The notes under the pieces: generated by a model
Told to the model about the DNA's origin: nothing
The model's input: the letters and a program-made list of their open reading frames with translations, nothing else
The model's database searches: none
Made by a program: the position numbers and the translations under genes
Assembly: GCF_005876855.1 (NCBI RefSeq)
Contig: NZ_QLAE01000015.1
Span: 32,754-96,753 of the forward strand
Source: Stutzerimonas nosocomialis
Lineage (GTDB): Bacteria > Pseudomonadota > Gammaproteobacteria > Pseudomonadales > Pseudomonadaceae
DNA: 64,000 nucleotides
Direction of reading: 5' to 3'
In this document: positions 9,013 to 17,614 of the stretch, in pieces
Position numbering within the stretch: position 1 is the first letter of the stretch
Layout of the letters: every line of letters starts with the position of its first letter

Positions 9013-9069
9013 GCTTGAAGCTTGAAGCCGAGCCTGGCGCTTCCGGCTTCCGGCTTCCGGCTGCTTCCC
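9013..9069. repeat. Degenerate heptamer repeats between convergent genes
   Basis: The whole gap between the cueR and ferritin stops is repetitive: two copies of GCTTGAA at 9013-9026 directly after the cueR stop, then three or so copies of GGCTTCC (complement GGAAGCC) in about 9042-9068. Both are variants of the AAGCTGG unit found at other gene ends in this window. Confidence 0.7.
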
Positions 9070-9534
9070 TTATACCTGCGCCTGCAGGTAGTTCTGCAGC
9101 CCGATGCGGTCGATCAGCCCCAGCTGCTGCTCGAGCCAGTAGGCATGGTCCTCTTCGGTGTCGTGCAGCTGCACGGCCAGCAGATCGCGGGTCGGGTAGT
9201 CGCCGTGGGCTTCGGCCAGCGCGATGCCCTTGGCCAGCGCCTCGCGCACCTTGTATTCCAGCGCCAGGTCGCTGCGCAGCATCTCCGGCACGGTCTGGCC
9301 GGGGTGGATGGCCTCGGGCGTCATGTCCGGCGTGCCTTCGAGGAAGAGGATGCGCTGCAGCAGCACATCGGCGTGCTGGGTCTCCTCCTCCATCTCGTGA
9401 TTGATCCGCTCGTAGAGCTTGGTGTAGCCCCAATCGGCATACATCCGCGAATGCAGGAAATACTGGTCGCGCGCGGCCAGCTCGCCTCGCAGCAGCTCCT
9501 TGAGGTACTCGATGACCGGTGTTTGACCTTGCAT
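9070..9534 (-). CDS. ftnA: Bacterial ferritin, FtnA-like (bacterioferritin family without the haem Met)
   Basis: A 154-residue four-helix-bundle iron-storage protein. The ferroxidase ligands are present (E18, E51 and H54 in 'EEETQHAD', and the later 'EEDH'). The residue equivalent to the haem ligand Met52 of BfrB is Thr here, and the sequence follows the P. aeruginosa FtnA (PA4235) pattern, including '[10 protein letters not shown]' and '[10 protein letters not shown]'. It would therefore form a 24-mer that oxidises and stores iron without inter-subunit haem. Databases often label this bacterioferritin. Confidence 0.9.
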   Translation of the reverse strand: MQGQTPVIEYLKELLRGELAARDQYFLHSRMYADWGYTKLYERINHEMEEETQHADVLLQRILFLEGTPDMTPEAIHPGQTVPEMLRSDLALEYKVREALAKGIALAEAHGDYPTRDLLAVQLHDTEEDHAYWLEQQLGLIDRIGLQNYLQAQV

Positions 9535-9646
9535 GACGCGCTTCCTCGTTCAAATGACGACTCCAGGCGGCAAAGGATCCCATAGAACTAAACCGGGTCA
9601 AGCGCTTCACACCTTGAGCGCTGCTGCCAACTGACGCAGGTACGTC

Positions 9647-9663
9647 TTTGGTTACGAACCAAA
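9647..9663. promoter_or_regulatory. Perfect 17-bp palindrome upstream of the RND operon
   Basis: TTTGGTT-ACG-AACCAAA has perfect seven-base arms. It lies 72 bases before the adaptor gene in the ferritin/efflux divergent gap. It is a candidate operator; no regulator gene adjoins it. Confidence 0.55.
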
Positions 9664-9735
9664 ACCAGACGCCATCGTCTACTTTGCTACGCTCTAGCGC
9701 CGATTCCGTCATGTCGATACCGAGCAGGAGCCCGG

Positions 9736-10821
9736 ATGCTGCCCTTCTCCACGCCCCCGTCCACGCGAAACCTTCGCCCCGCCACGCTGTTGATGACCCT
9801 CGCGCTGGCGCTGTCCGGCTGTGCCGAAGAGGAACAGCAGCCACCGCCGCCGCGGGTCGCCTTCGTCGAGACGCTCCAGCCCGCCGAGCCCGAGCCGCGG
9901 GCGCTGCGCTTTTCCGGCGTGGTGGAGAGCGTCACCAGCACCGAACTGTCGTTCCAGGTATCCGGACGGATCGAGCGCATCCTGGTCGACGAAGGCACCC
10001 GGGTGACCCGCGGCCAGCCCTTGGCCCAGCTGGATCGCACCGACTACGAACTGCAGCTGCGCGAAGCCAGCGCCCGCCATCGCCAGTTGCAGGCCGATCT
10101 GGCGCGCAAGCGCCAGCTGCTCGCCGAGGGCATCCTCGCTCCGGCCGCCGTCGAGCCGCTGGAAGCGGAGCTGGTGGCCGCCACCGTGGCCCGCGACGCG
10201 GCCCAGCGCAACATCGGCTACGCCACCCTGACGGCACCATTCGACGGCGTGGTCGCGCAGCGCATGGCCGAGCCGGACATGGTGGTCGGCAGCGGCACGC
10301 CCATCCTGCGCATGCAGGACAACCAGCGCGTGGAAGTCGGCGTCGACCTCTCCGAGAACGCCGCCCTGAGCATCCCGCTGGGTCCGCAGCTGCAGGCCGA
10401 GGGCCAGCTGGTGATCGCCGAGGACGTCACCCTGCCGCTGCGCTACAAGGAACACAGCACCCAGCCGCGCGAAGGCTCGCGCACCTACCGCCTGATCCTG
10501 CAGGGCGAACCCCCGGCCGACTACAACCTGCTGCCCGGCATGGCCCTGCGCGTCACCCTGCAACGCCCCGCCCCGCCGGCCGAGGAGGGTCGGGACCGTT
10601 ACCGAATGCCGGTCTCGGCGCTACAGACCGCATCGGACGGCAGCCATTTCGTCTGGCTCGTCGTCGACGGCCAGGCGCAACGCGGCGCCGTCGAGGTGCT
10701 GGGGATCGAGCGTGAGCAGGTCGTGATCCGTACCGACCTCGGCACCGAGGCGCAGATCGTCGTCGCCGGCGGCAGCAAGCTGTCCGAAGGCCAGCCCATC
10801 CAAGCCCAACAGCGGAACTGA
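9736..10821 (+). CDS. RND efflux periplasmic adaptor (membrane fusion lipoprotein)
   Basis: A 361-residue lipoprotein. A signal sequence ends in the lipobox LSGC (C29), so it is anchored to the inner membrane facing the periplasm. It has the HlyD/AcrA layout: half-lipoyl domain ('VSGRIERILVDEGTRVTRGQPL'), a short alpha-hairpin ('ELQLREASARHRQLQADLARKR'), the second half-lipoyl ('TAPFDGVVAQ') and a beta-barrel. It is the first gene of a three-gene operon, four bases ahead of the pump gene. The family bridges pump and outer-membrane channel. The substrate is unknown. Confidence 0.93.
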   Translation: MLPFSTPPSTRNLRPATLLMTLALALSGCAEEEQQPPPPRVAFVETLQPAEPEPRALRFSGVVESVTSTELSFQVSGRIERILVDEGTRVTRGQPLAQLDRTDYELQLREASARHRQLQADLARKRQLLAEGILAPAAVEPLEAELVAATVARDAAQRNIGYATLTAPFDGVVAQRMAEPDMVVGSGTPILRMQDNQRVEVGVDLSENAALSIPLGPQLQAEGQLVIAEDVTLPLRYKEHSTQPREGSRTYRLILQGEPPADYNLLPGMALRVTLQRPAPPAEEGRDRYRMPVSALQTASDGSHFVWLVVDGQAQRGAVEVLGIEREQVVIRTDLGTEAQIVVAGGSKLSEGQPIQAQQRN

Positions 10822-10825
10822 GCCG

Positions 10826-13800
10826 ATGGATTTCGCACGCTACGCCATTGGCAAGCCGGTCAACACCTGGCTGCTGGTGCTCACCTGCCTGATCGGCGGG
10901 ATCGTCGCCTTCTTCGAGATCGGCCGCCTCGAGGACCCGGAGTTCACCATCAAGGAAGCGATCATCAACGTGCAGTACCCCGGCGCGACGGCGCTGGAGG
11001 TGGAGCAGGAGGTGACCGAACCGCTGGAGAGCGCCATCCAGCAGATGTCGCAGATCAAGGAGATCCGCTCGCGCTCGATGGTCGGCCAGGCGGAAATCCG
11101 CGTCGAGATCCTCGACAGCATCGCCGGCGACGCGCTGCCCCAGGTCTGGGACGAGCTGCGCAACAAGGTCAGCGACGCCCAGGGCGACCTGCCGCCGGAC
11201 GCCCAGGCGCCGGTGGTCAACGACGACTTCGGCGACGTCTACGGCATCTACTACGCGCTGACCGGCGAGGGCCTGACCCTCAAGGAACTGCACGAGGCGG
11301 CCAAGGAGCTGCGCCGTGGCCTGCTGGCAGCGGAAGGCGTGGCCAAGGTGGACATCGCCGGGGTTCAGGAAGAACGCATCCTGGTCGAGGTGGACCAGGC
11401 GCGCCTGGCCGCCCTGCGCCTGTCGCCGGACGAGATCAGCGCGGCGCTCGCCGATGCCGACGCGGTGGTCGAGGCCGGCGGCGTAGAGGCGGGCGAGCTG
11501 TTCGTGCGCATCCGCCCGACCGGCTCGTTCGACTCGCTCGAGACCCTGCGTGCGTTGCCGGTCGGTCAGGGCGCGCGGAGCGTCGACCTGGGCGACATCG
11601 CCCAGATCCGCCGCGACTACGCCGAGCGCCCCGTGCAGATCATCCGCCACAACGGCCAGCCAGCGCTGACCCTTGGCGTCAGCGGCATCTCCGGCAGCAA
11701 CATCGTCGACGTCGGGCGCACCGTGGAGTCCACCCTCGCCGCGCTGGAGCACCGCATGCCCTTGGGCGCCGAACTCCACCCGCTGTACCAGCAGCACCAG
11801 ATCGTCGACGACTCGGTGAACAGCTTCGCGCTCAACGTGTTCCTCTCCGTCGCCATCGTGGTGGGCGTGCTCTGCCTGGCGATGGGCCTGCGCGCCGGGG
11901 TGATCATCGGCTCGGTGCTGTTCCTGACCGTGCTCGGCACGCTGATGGTGATGTGGCTGAGCGGCATCGAGCTCGAACGCATTTCCCTCGGCGCGCTGAT
12001 CATCGCCATGGGCATGCTGGTGGACAATGCGGTGGTGGTCTGCGACGGCATGCTGATCCAGCAGCGCCGCGGCCTGTCCATCCTCAAGGCCTCGCAGAAG
12101 GTGCTCGGCCAGACCCAGTGGCCGCTGCTCGGCTCGACCGTGGTGGGCATCCTCGCCTTCGCCGGCATCGGCCTGTCGCAGGACACCACGGGCGAGTTCC
12201 TCTTCTCGCTGTTCTTCGTCATCGCCGTGTCGCTGCTGCTGAGCTGGATCCTCGCCCTGATGATCGTGCCGCTGTTCGGCTATTACCTGCTCGAGCGCAA
12301 GCGCCACGAGCCCGAGCAGGGCGAGGCCGACGCGCAGTCGCTCTACAGCGGCCCGATCTACGACCGCTTCCGCGCGACCGCACGTATCACGCTGCGCCAC
12401 CCCGGGCTGACCATCGGCGCGCTGGTGATCCTGACCGTCGCCTGCATGTTCGGCTTCACCCGGGTTCCGCAGAGCTTCTTCCCGCCGTCGAGCACGCCGC
12501 TGTTCTACGTCAACCTGTTCCTGCCCCAGGGCACCCACATCCGCGACACCAGCCGCACCGCGCAGGAACTGGAGAACTACCTCTCCGGGCTCGACGGGGT
12601 CACCGACGTGTCCACCTACATCGGCTCCGGCGCCTCGCGCTTCATGCTCACCTACGCGCCGGAACAGCCGAACTCATCGCTGATGCATTTCCTGGTGCGC
12701 ACCGATGACGCCGAGGTGATCGACGGCCTGGTCCGCGAGATCAACCAGACGCTGCCCGGCCGCTATCCGGGCAGCGATGTGGCCGCCGCACGCTTCATGT
12801 TCGGCCCCAACGCCGAGTCCAAGCTCGAGGCCCGCATCAGCGGCCCGGACATCGAGGTGCTGCGCCAGCTCTCGGCCGAAGGCCAGCGGCGCCTGCGCGA
12901 CGAAGGCCAGGTGCTGAACATCCGCGACGACTGGCGCCCGCCGGTGCTGACCCTGCAACCGCGCCTGGCGCTGGAGCGGCTGGCCGACGCCGGCCTGACC
13001 CGACAGGCGGTGGCGCGTTCGCTGGCCGTCGCGACCGAGGGCTCCCAGGTCAGCCTGTTCCGCGAAAAGGACGAGCTGATCCCCATCCTGCTGCGCGCCA
13101 CCGAACGGGACCGCGCCGGGCCCGACGACCTGCTGCAACGGCTGATCTGGAGCCCGGCGATCAGCGACTACGTGCCGCTGGCGCAGGTCGCCGACGGCGT
13201 CGACGTGGTCAGCGAGGACACCATGATCCGCCGCTACGACCGGGTGAGGACCATCGCCATCCGCGCCGAGCCGCTGGACGGGGAGAACACCAACGACGCC
13301 CTGGCGCGCATCCGCCCGCTGATCGAAGGCATCGAGTTGCCGCCCGACTACTCGCTGAAGTGGGGCGGCGACTACGAGCAGTCGGCCGACGCCCAGGAAG
13401 CGCTGTCCAGGACCCTGGCGCTGCCCTTCCTGGGGATGATGCTGGTCACGGTCCTGCTGTTCGCCAAGGTCCGCCAGCCGCTGATGATCTGGCTGGTGGT
13501 GCCCATGGCGATCTGCGGGGTGACCGTGGCGCTGCTGGCGACCGGCCAGGCGTTCGGCTTCATGGCGCTGCTCGGCCTGCTCAGCCTGACCGGCATGCTG
13601 ATCAAGAATGCGGTGGTGCTGGTCGACGAGATCGACCGGCAGATCGACGAACAGGTGCCGCGCCTGACCGCGATCATCGAGGCCTCGGCATCGCGCCTGC
13701 GGCCGGTGGCCATGGCAGCCGGCACCACCGTGCTGGGCATGGTGCCGCTGCTGTTCGACCCCTTCTTCGCCAACATGGCGGTGACCATCATGGGCGGCCT

Positions 13801-13885
13801 GAGCTTCGCGACCCTGCTGACGCTGCTCGCCGTGCCCTGCCTGTATCTGTTGCTGATGGGCGTCAAGCAGGAGGAGGTGCAATGA
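10826..13885 (+). CDS. RND multidrug efflux pump, HAE1 family
   Basis: A 1019-residue inner-membrane proton antiporter with the AcrB architecture: TM1, a large periplasmic loop, TM2-7, a second loop and TM8-12. The proton-relay region of TM4 reads 'GMLVDNAVV' with one acid (D400-N401) where AcrB has D407-D408; K927 in 'GMLIKNAVVLVDE' matches AcrB K940. The single TM4 acid and the N-terminus 'ARYAIGKPVNTWLLVL' place it in a distant HAE1 branch rather than MexB/AcrB. Its stop overlaps the start of the channel gene. It likely exports organic compounds; the substrate is not predictable. Confidence 0.94.
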   Translation: MDFARYAIGKPVNTWLLVLTCLIGGIVAFFEIGRLEDPEFTIKEAIINVQYPGATALEVEQEVTEPLESAIQQMSQIKEIRSRSMVGQAEIRVEILDSIAGDALPQVWDELRNKVSDAQGDLPPDAQAPVVNDDFGDVYGIYYALTGEGLTLKELHEAAKELRRGLLAAEGVAKVDIAGVQEERILVEVDQARLAALRLSPDEISAALADADAVVEAGGVEAGELFVRIRPTGSFDSLETLRALPVGQGARSVDLGDIAQIRRDYAERPVQIIRHNGQPALTLGVSGISGSNIVDVGRTVESTLAALEHRMPLGAELHPLYQQHQIVDDSVNSFALNVFLSVAIVVGVLCLAMGLRAGVIIGSVLFLTVLGTLMVMWLSGIELERISLGALIIAMGMLVDNAVVVCDGMLIQQRRGLSILKASQKVLGQTQWPLLGSTVVGILAFAGIGLSQDTTGEFLFSLFFVIAVSLLLSWILALMIVPLFGYYLLERKRHEPEQGEADAQSLYSGPIYDRFRATARITLRHPGLTIGALVILTVACMFGFTRVPQSFFPPSSTPLFYVNLFLPQGTHIRDTSRTAQELENYLSGLDGVTDVSTYIGSGASRFMLTYAPEQPNSSLMHFLVRTDDAEVIDGLVREINQTLPGRYPGSDVAAARFMFGPNAESKLEARISGPDIEVLRQLSAEGQRRLRDEGQVLNIRDDWRPPVLTLQPRLALERLADAGLTRQAVARSLAVATEGSQVSLFREKDELIPILLRATERDRAGPDDLLQRLIWSPAISDYVPLAQVADGVDVVSEDTMIRRYDRVRTIAIRAEPLDGENTNDALARIRPLIEGIELPPDYSLKWGGDYEQSADAQEALSRTLALPFLGMMLVTVLLFAKVRQPLMIWLVVPMAICGVTVALLATGQAFGFMALLGLLSLTGMLIKNAVVLVDEIDRQIDEQVPRLTAIIEASASRLRPVAMAAGTTVLGMVPLLFDPFFANMAVTIMGGLSFATLLTLLAVPCLYLLLMGVKQEEVQ

Positions 13886-15324
13886 CCCGGCTGCCACCGT
13901 TCAAACCCGCCCTGCTCGCCCTGGTGCTCGGTCTGTCCGCCTGTTCCAGCGTGCCCGAGCAGCCGCCGACCGTACTGCCCGACAGCTGGTTCGGCGCCGC
14001 CGGGGCGCAACCTGCCGACGAGCAGGCCCTGGCCGACTGGTGGCGGCATTTCGGCGACCCGGAACTGACTCGCCTGGTCCACCAGGCGATGGAGCGCAAC
14101 CGCGACGTGCAGCTGGCGATGCTACGCGTGAACAACGCCAGGGCGCAGTTGCGCCAGTCGCGCGCCGGGCTGTTTCCGAGCCTGGATCTGCCCGGATCGG
14201 CCAGCCGCCAGTGGCTGGAAAACGACCAGGACATTCCGCCGGACAGCCCGCTGGCCGGCCTGGGGCTCGAGGACAACCTGCGCCTGGACAACTGGGAACT
14301 GGCGCTGCAGGCCACCTGGGAGCTGGACCTGTTCGGCGCGACCCGTGCCCGCGCCGACAGCGCCCGGCACCAGGTGCGCTCGGCCCAGGCCCAGGCCATC
14401 GCCGCGCGCCTGGCGGTGGCCTCCAATGCCGCGCAGGGCTACATCCAGCTGCGCGCCCTGGAGGCGCAGCGCGCGCTGCTCGAAGAAGGCGTCGGGGTGG
14501 CCCGGGAGCTGGAACGCATTTCCGCACGGCTTTTCGAAGCCGGCGAGGTGACGCGCCTGGACGTCGAAGCGACCTCGGCCGAACGGGCCTCGCTGGAGGC
14601 AGACCTGGGCGAACTGGACATCAACCTCGCCGAAGCCCGCCTGGCCCTGGACACCCTGCTGGCACTGCCGCCGGGCAGCGTGGCGCGCGACTATGCGGCG
14701 CATTCACCCGTGCCGCTGGCCAGCCAGGCCATCGCGCCGGGCCAGCCCATCGACCTGTTGCGCCGGCGTCCCGACCTGATCGCCGAGGCCGCCCGCCTGG
14801 AAAGCTCCGACCTGCAGGCGCTGGCGTCCCGCCGCGACCTGTTCCCGCGCATTGCCCTGCAGGCGGCGGTGGGACGCTCGGGCATGTACCTCAACAACGA
14901 GCTCGGCAGCTCGTCCAACTTCGCCCGCCTCGGCGCAACCTTCGGCCTGCCGTTTCTCGATTTTGCCAATCGCGGCGCCGCCATCGACCTGGCCGACGCC
15001 GAACGCGACACGGCGTACATGACCTTCGAACAAACGGTCGCCAATGCCCTGGAGGAAGTCGAACGCGGCCTGGTGCGCATCGATGGCCAGCAACGCCGTC
15101 ATCGCGCGCTGGACACCACCCTGCGCCACCGCGAGCGTGCCTATGACCTGGCCCAGCGCAGCTACCGCCTCGGCGAAGCCAACCTCAGCGAGGTACTCGA
15201 CGCCCAGCGCGGCGCCCTGCAGGCCAGGCAACGGGCCCTCGAAGGCCGTACCGCCCTGGCCACCGCACAGGTCGCGCTGTTCGTCGCCCTCGGCGGCGGC
15301 TGGCAGGTGCAGGCGGAGCCGTAA
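13882..15324 (+). CDS. Outer-membrane efflux channel lipoprotein (NodT/OprM family)
   Basis: A 480-residue lipoprotein with lipobox LSAC (C21) and two OEP repeats, each contributing barrel strands and coiled-coil helices ('ARALAQLRQ'-like heptads; 'LDLLRRRPDLIAEAARL' is the conserved second-half start). It forms the trimeric channel-tunnel of the tripartite efflux system. The ATG overlaps the pump stop (ATGA). I chose this start because it gives a proper signal sequence; the frame is open further upstream. The TAA stop forms part of the first unit of a heptamer repeat array. Confidence 0.94.
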   Translation: MTRLPPFKPALLALVLGLSACSSVPEQPPTVLPDSWFGAAGAQPADEQALADWWRHFGDPELTRLVHQAMERNRDVQLAMLRVNNARAQLRQSRAGLFPSLDLPGSASRQWLENDQDIPPDSPLAGLGLEDNLRLDNWELALQATWELDLFGATRARADSARHQVRSAQAQAIAARLAVASNAAQGYIQLRALEAQRALLEEGVGVARELERISARLFEAGEVTRLDVEATSAERASLEADLGELDINLAEARLALDTLLALPPGSVARDYAAHSPVPLASQAIAPGQPIDLLRRRPDLIAEAARLESSDLQALASRRDLFPRIALQAAVGRSGMYLNNELGSSSNFARLGATFGLPFLDFANRGAAIDLADAERDTAYMTFEQTVANALEEVERGLVRIDGQQRRHRALDTTLRHRERAYDLAQRSYRLGEANLSEVLDAQRGALQARQRALEGRTALATAQVALFVALGGGWQVQAEP

Positions 15325-15357
15325 GCTGGAAGCTGGAAGCTGGAAGCTGGAAGCTGG
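15323..15357 (+). repeat. Five exact tandem copies of AAGCTGG
   Basis: Five perfect seven-base units in a row, starting inside the TAA stop codon of the efflux channel gene. The array shares unit, copy number and position (at the stop codon) with the one at 26882. Confidence 0.95.
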
Positions 15358-15443
15358 TCGTTAGAGCGCGTGCGGCTAAGTAGTTCATGCCCCTGAAGAC
15401 AGGCGGCCAGGCGTTGCGTTGATCGCAGGCGAGATCGCCAAGA

Positions 15444-15474
15444 CGCCGCGCCGGCCATACAAGGCGGCGCGGCG
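15444..15474. terminator. GC-rich stem-loop downstream of the RIO kinase gene
   Basis: CGCCGCGCCGGCC pairs with GGCGGCGCGGCG across a short loop, giving twelve base pairs with one bulged G. It lies 13 bases past the kinase stop and in the gap with the convergent efflux operon. There is no T run, so it may be a terminator or a REP-like element. Confidence 0.45.
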
Positions 15475-15487
15475 CGTACCGGCAGGT

Positions 15488-16378
15488 TCAGTTACGCATC
15501 CACGGCGGGGTGGGCGGTTCGTCGTTCGGCGCGTCCTCGGCGTTGCGCAGGGCCTCGCGGCGGGCCTGCTCGGCCAGCGTCGCCTTGATCTCGCGCATCA
15601 CCGCATCGAGGTCGGCGGCGTCCTCGGGCTCGGCGAACTCGCCGGTCAGGCGGGTCTCGGGCGTCAGCTTGCCTTCCTGATACAGGGCCCACATCTCCTT
15701 GGCGTAGCGGGTGTAGCGCAGCTCCGGCGCGAACTGGCCGAAGTAGGCGGCCATGTTGCCGACGTCGCGCTCGAGCATCTCGAACGCATGGTTGTTGCCA
15801 GCCGCGTCCACCGCCTGCGGCAGGTCGATGATCACCGGCCCTTCGGCATCGAGCAGCACGTTGAATTCGGACAGGTCGCCGTGCACCAGGCCGGCACAGA
15901 GCATCTTCACCACCTCGCCGATCATGAACGCATGGAATTCGCGCGCATCGTCCGGATGCAGGTCGACATCGTTCAGGCGAGGCGCGGCGTCACCGTCTTC
16001 GCCCGCGATCATCTCCATCAGCAGCACGCCATCGAGGAAGTCGTAGGGCTTGGGAACCCGCACGCCGACATCGGCAAGGCGGAACAGCGCCGCCACCTCG
16101 GCGTTCTGCCAGTTCTCCTCGCGTTCCTTGCGACCATGCTTGGTGCCCTTGGCCATCGCCCGGGCATCACGGCTGCCGCGCACCTTGCGGCCTTCCTGGT
16201 ACTTGACCGCCTGCCGGAAGCTGCGCTTGGTCGCTTCCTTGTACACCTTGGCGCAACGCAGCTCGTCACCGCACCGCACCACATACACCGCTGCTTCCTT
16301 GCCACTCATCAGTGGCCGCAGCACTTCGTCGATCAGACCATCCTCGAGCAACGGTTCGAGTCGTTTGGGCGTTTTCAT
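15488..16378 (-). CDS. RIO-family atypical serine/threonine protein kinase
   Basis: A 296-residue kinase of the RIO fold. Visible sites are the flexible P-loop equivalent SGKEAAVY (residues 25-32), the ATP lysine K44 (CAKVYK), catalytic D168 and N173 in 'HGDLSEFN', and metal-binding D185 in 'IIDLPQAVD'. The bacterial role is poorly known; archaeal and eukaryotic RIO proteins act in ribosome maturation. The final ~40 residues are acidic and low in complexity. It is probably a single-gene transcript. Confidence 0.93.
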   Translation of the reverse strand: MKTPKRLEPLLEDGLIDEVLRPLMSGKEAAVYVVRCGDELRCAKVYKEATKRSFRQAVKYQEGRKVRGSRDARAMAKGTKHGRKEREENWQNAEVAALFRLADVGVRVPKPYDFLDGVLLMEMIAGEDGDAAPRLNDVDLHPDDAREFHAFMIGEVVKMLCAGLVHGDLSEFNVLLDAEGPVIIDLPQAVDAAGNNHAFEMLERDVGNMAAYFGQFAPELRYTRYAKEMWALYQEGKLTPETRLTGEFAEPEDAADLDAVMREIKATLAEQARREALRNAEDAPNDEPPTPPWMRN

Positions 16379-16455
16379 CTGCGACTTGCGGGTCCTTTCG
16401 TTAGGAGGCGTGCCCTCAGGTTACGGCAGGCTTCCACGCCGGGGCAAAGAGTTTG

Positions 16456-16463
16456 AAAGCGCA
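16456..16463 (+). promoter_or_regulatory. Ada box (A box) upstream of ada
   Basis: AAAGCGCA, an exact match to the A box bound by methylated Ada in E. coli. A -10-like GACAAT lies at 16495-16500, which puts the box near -47 of the implied start, close to its place in the E. coli ada promoter. It supports autoactivation by methylated Ada. Confidence 0.65.
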
Positions 16464-16526
16464 TCTGACGGTGGCAGCCGCGAGCGACCGGGCCGACAAT
16501 GGCCCCATCACCCGACGGAGCCGCCC

Positions 16527-17564
16527 ATGCTCGACCTCGACCGCTGCTGGCAAGCCCTGTGCGAACGCGACGAACGCTTCGACGATCGCTTCGTCTTCGC
16601 CGTGCACTCGACCGGCATCTTCTGTCGCCCCAGCTGCCCGGCGCGCCGACCCAGGCGCGAGGGAGTGACCTTCTACGCCCATCCGCAGGAAGCCGCCGCG
16701 GCGGGCTTTCGCCCCTGCCTGCGCTGCTCGCCGACCGGCCTCAGCCCCTCGGCGCAGCTCGACGAACTGGTGGCGGCCGCCTGCCGGCTGCTCGAAGCGG
16801 ACGAGCGCATGACGCTCAAGCAACTGGCCGCGCGCATCGGCCTGTCCACCTCGCACCTGAGCCGCGCCTTCAAGGCCCGGACCGGCCTGCCCCCCGGCGC
16901 CTGGGCCGCCGCCCGCCGGCGTCAGCGCCTCGAGACCCGGCTGCCGGAAGCCGAAAGCGTGCTGGCCGCCGCGCTGGAATGCGGCTATGCCGACAGCCGC
17001 GCCCTGTACCGCGGCCCGACCAGCCTTACCCCGCGCCAGCGACGCGCCCGGGGCGCGGGCGAAACCCTGCGCTATGCGGTGGCGCCCTGCCCCCTCGGGC
17101 TGTTGCTGGTCGCCGCCAGCGACCAGGGCGTGTGCGCGCTGGTGTTCGGCGACGACCCGGCGGCCCTCGAGGCCGAACTGCGCCAACGCTTCGCCGCCGC
17201 ACGGCTCGAGCCGGATCAGGCGGGCCTGGGTGACTGGCTGCAACGCATCGTCGAGCAACTGGAAGAGCCGTCGCGCGCCGCACGTTTGCCGCTGGACCTG
17301 CGCGGCAGCGCCTTCCAGCAACGGGTCTGGCAGGCGTTGCAGGAAATCCCGGCCGGCCAGACGCGCCGCTACGGCGAGCTGGCCGCCGAACTGGGCAGCC
17401 ACGCGCGCGCCGTCGCCCGCGCCTGCGCCAGCAATCCGGTGGGCCTGCTGGTGCCCTGTCACCGCGTGGTCGGCGCCAGCGGCGCGCTGACCGGTTACCG
17501 CTGGGGCGTGGAGCGCAAGGCGCGCCTGCTCGACGAAGAACAGCGCAGGTCACAGGGAGACTGA
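16527..17564 (+). CDS. ada: Bifunctional Ada: methylphosphotriester sensor/activator and O6-methylguanine-DNA methyltransferase
   Basis: A 345-residue three-part DNA-repair protein. Residues 1-75 are the Cys4 zinc domain (C33, C37, C64, C67); C33 would accept methyl groups from phosphotriesters. Residues ~85-180 are the AraC-type helix-turn-helix ('MTLKQLAARIGLSTSHLSRAF'), and ~190-335 the methyltransferase, with acceptor C311 in VPCHRV. Methylation turns the protein into a transcription activator of its own regulon. The ATG at 16527 begins the zinc domain directly. A perfect Ada box lies upstream. No alkB or alkA follows; a small unknown gene does. Confidence 0.95.
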   Translation: MLDLDRCWQALCERDERFDDRFVFAVHSTGIFCRPSCPARRPRREGVTFYAHPQEAAAAGFRPCLRCSPTGLSPSAQLDELVAAACRLLEADERMTLKQLAARIGLSTSHLSRAFKARTGLPPGAWAAARRRQRLETRLPEAESVLAAALECGYADSRALYRGPTSLTPRQRRARGAGETLRYAVAPCPLGLLLVAASDQGVCALVFGDDPAALEAELRQRFAAARLEPDQAGLGDWLQRIVEQLEEPSRAARLPLDLRGSAFQQRVWQALQEIPAGQTRRYGELAAELGSHARAVARACASNPVGLLVPCHRVVGASGALTGYRWGVERKARLLDEEQRRSQGD

Positions 17565-17614
17565 ACGGCTTTTGATGGTCCGATGCTGTACGACTGCCGA
17601 CCACGAGAGCCGCG

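Noticed and set aside
9070-9534. Haem-containing bacterioferritin (BfrB)
   Set aside because: The haem-ligand Met52 position is Thr, and the sequence follows FtnA.
15323-15357. CRISPR-like array
   Set aside because: The units are seven bases with no spacers and no cas genes; these are simple tandem repeats. The same holds at 26882.
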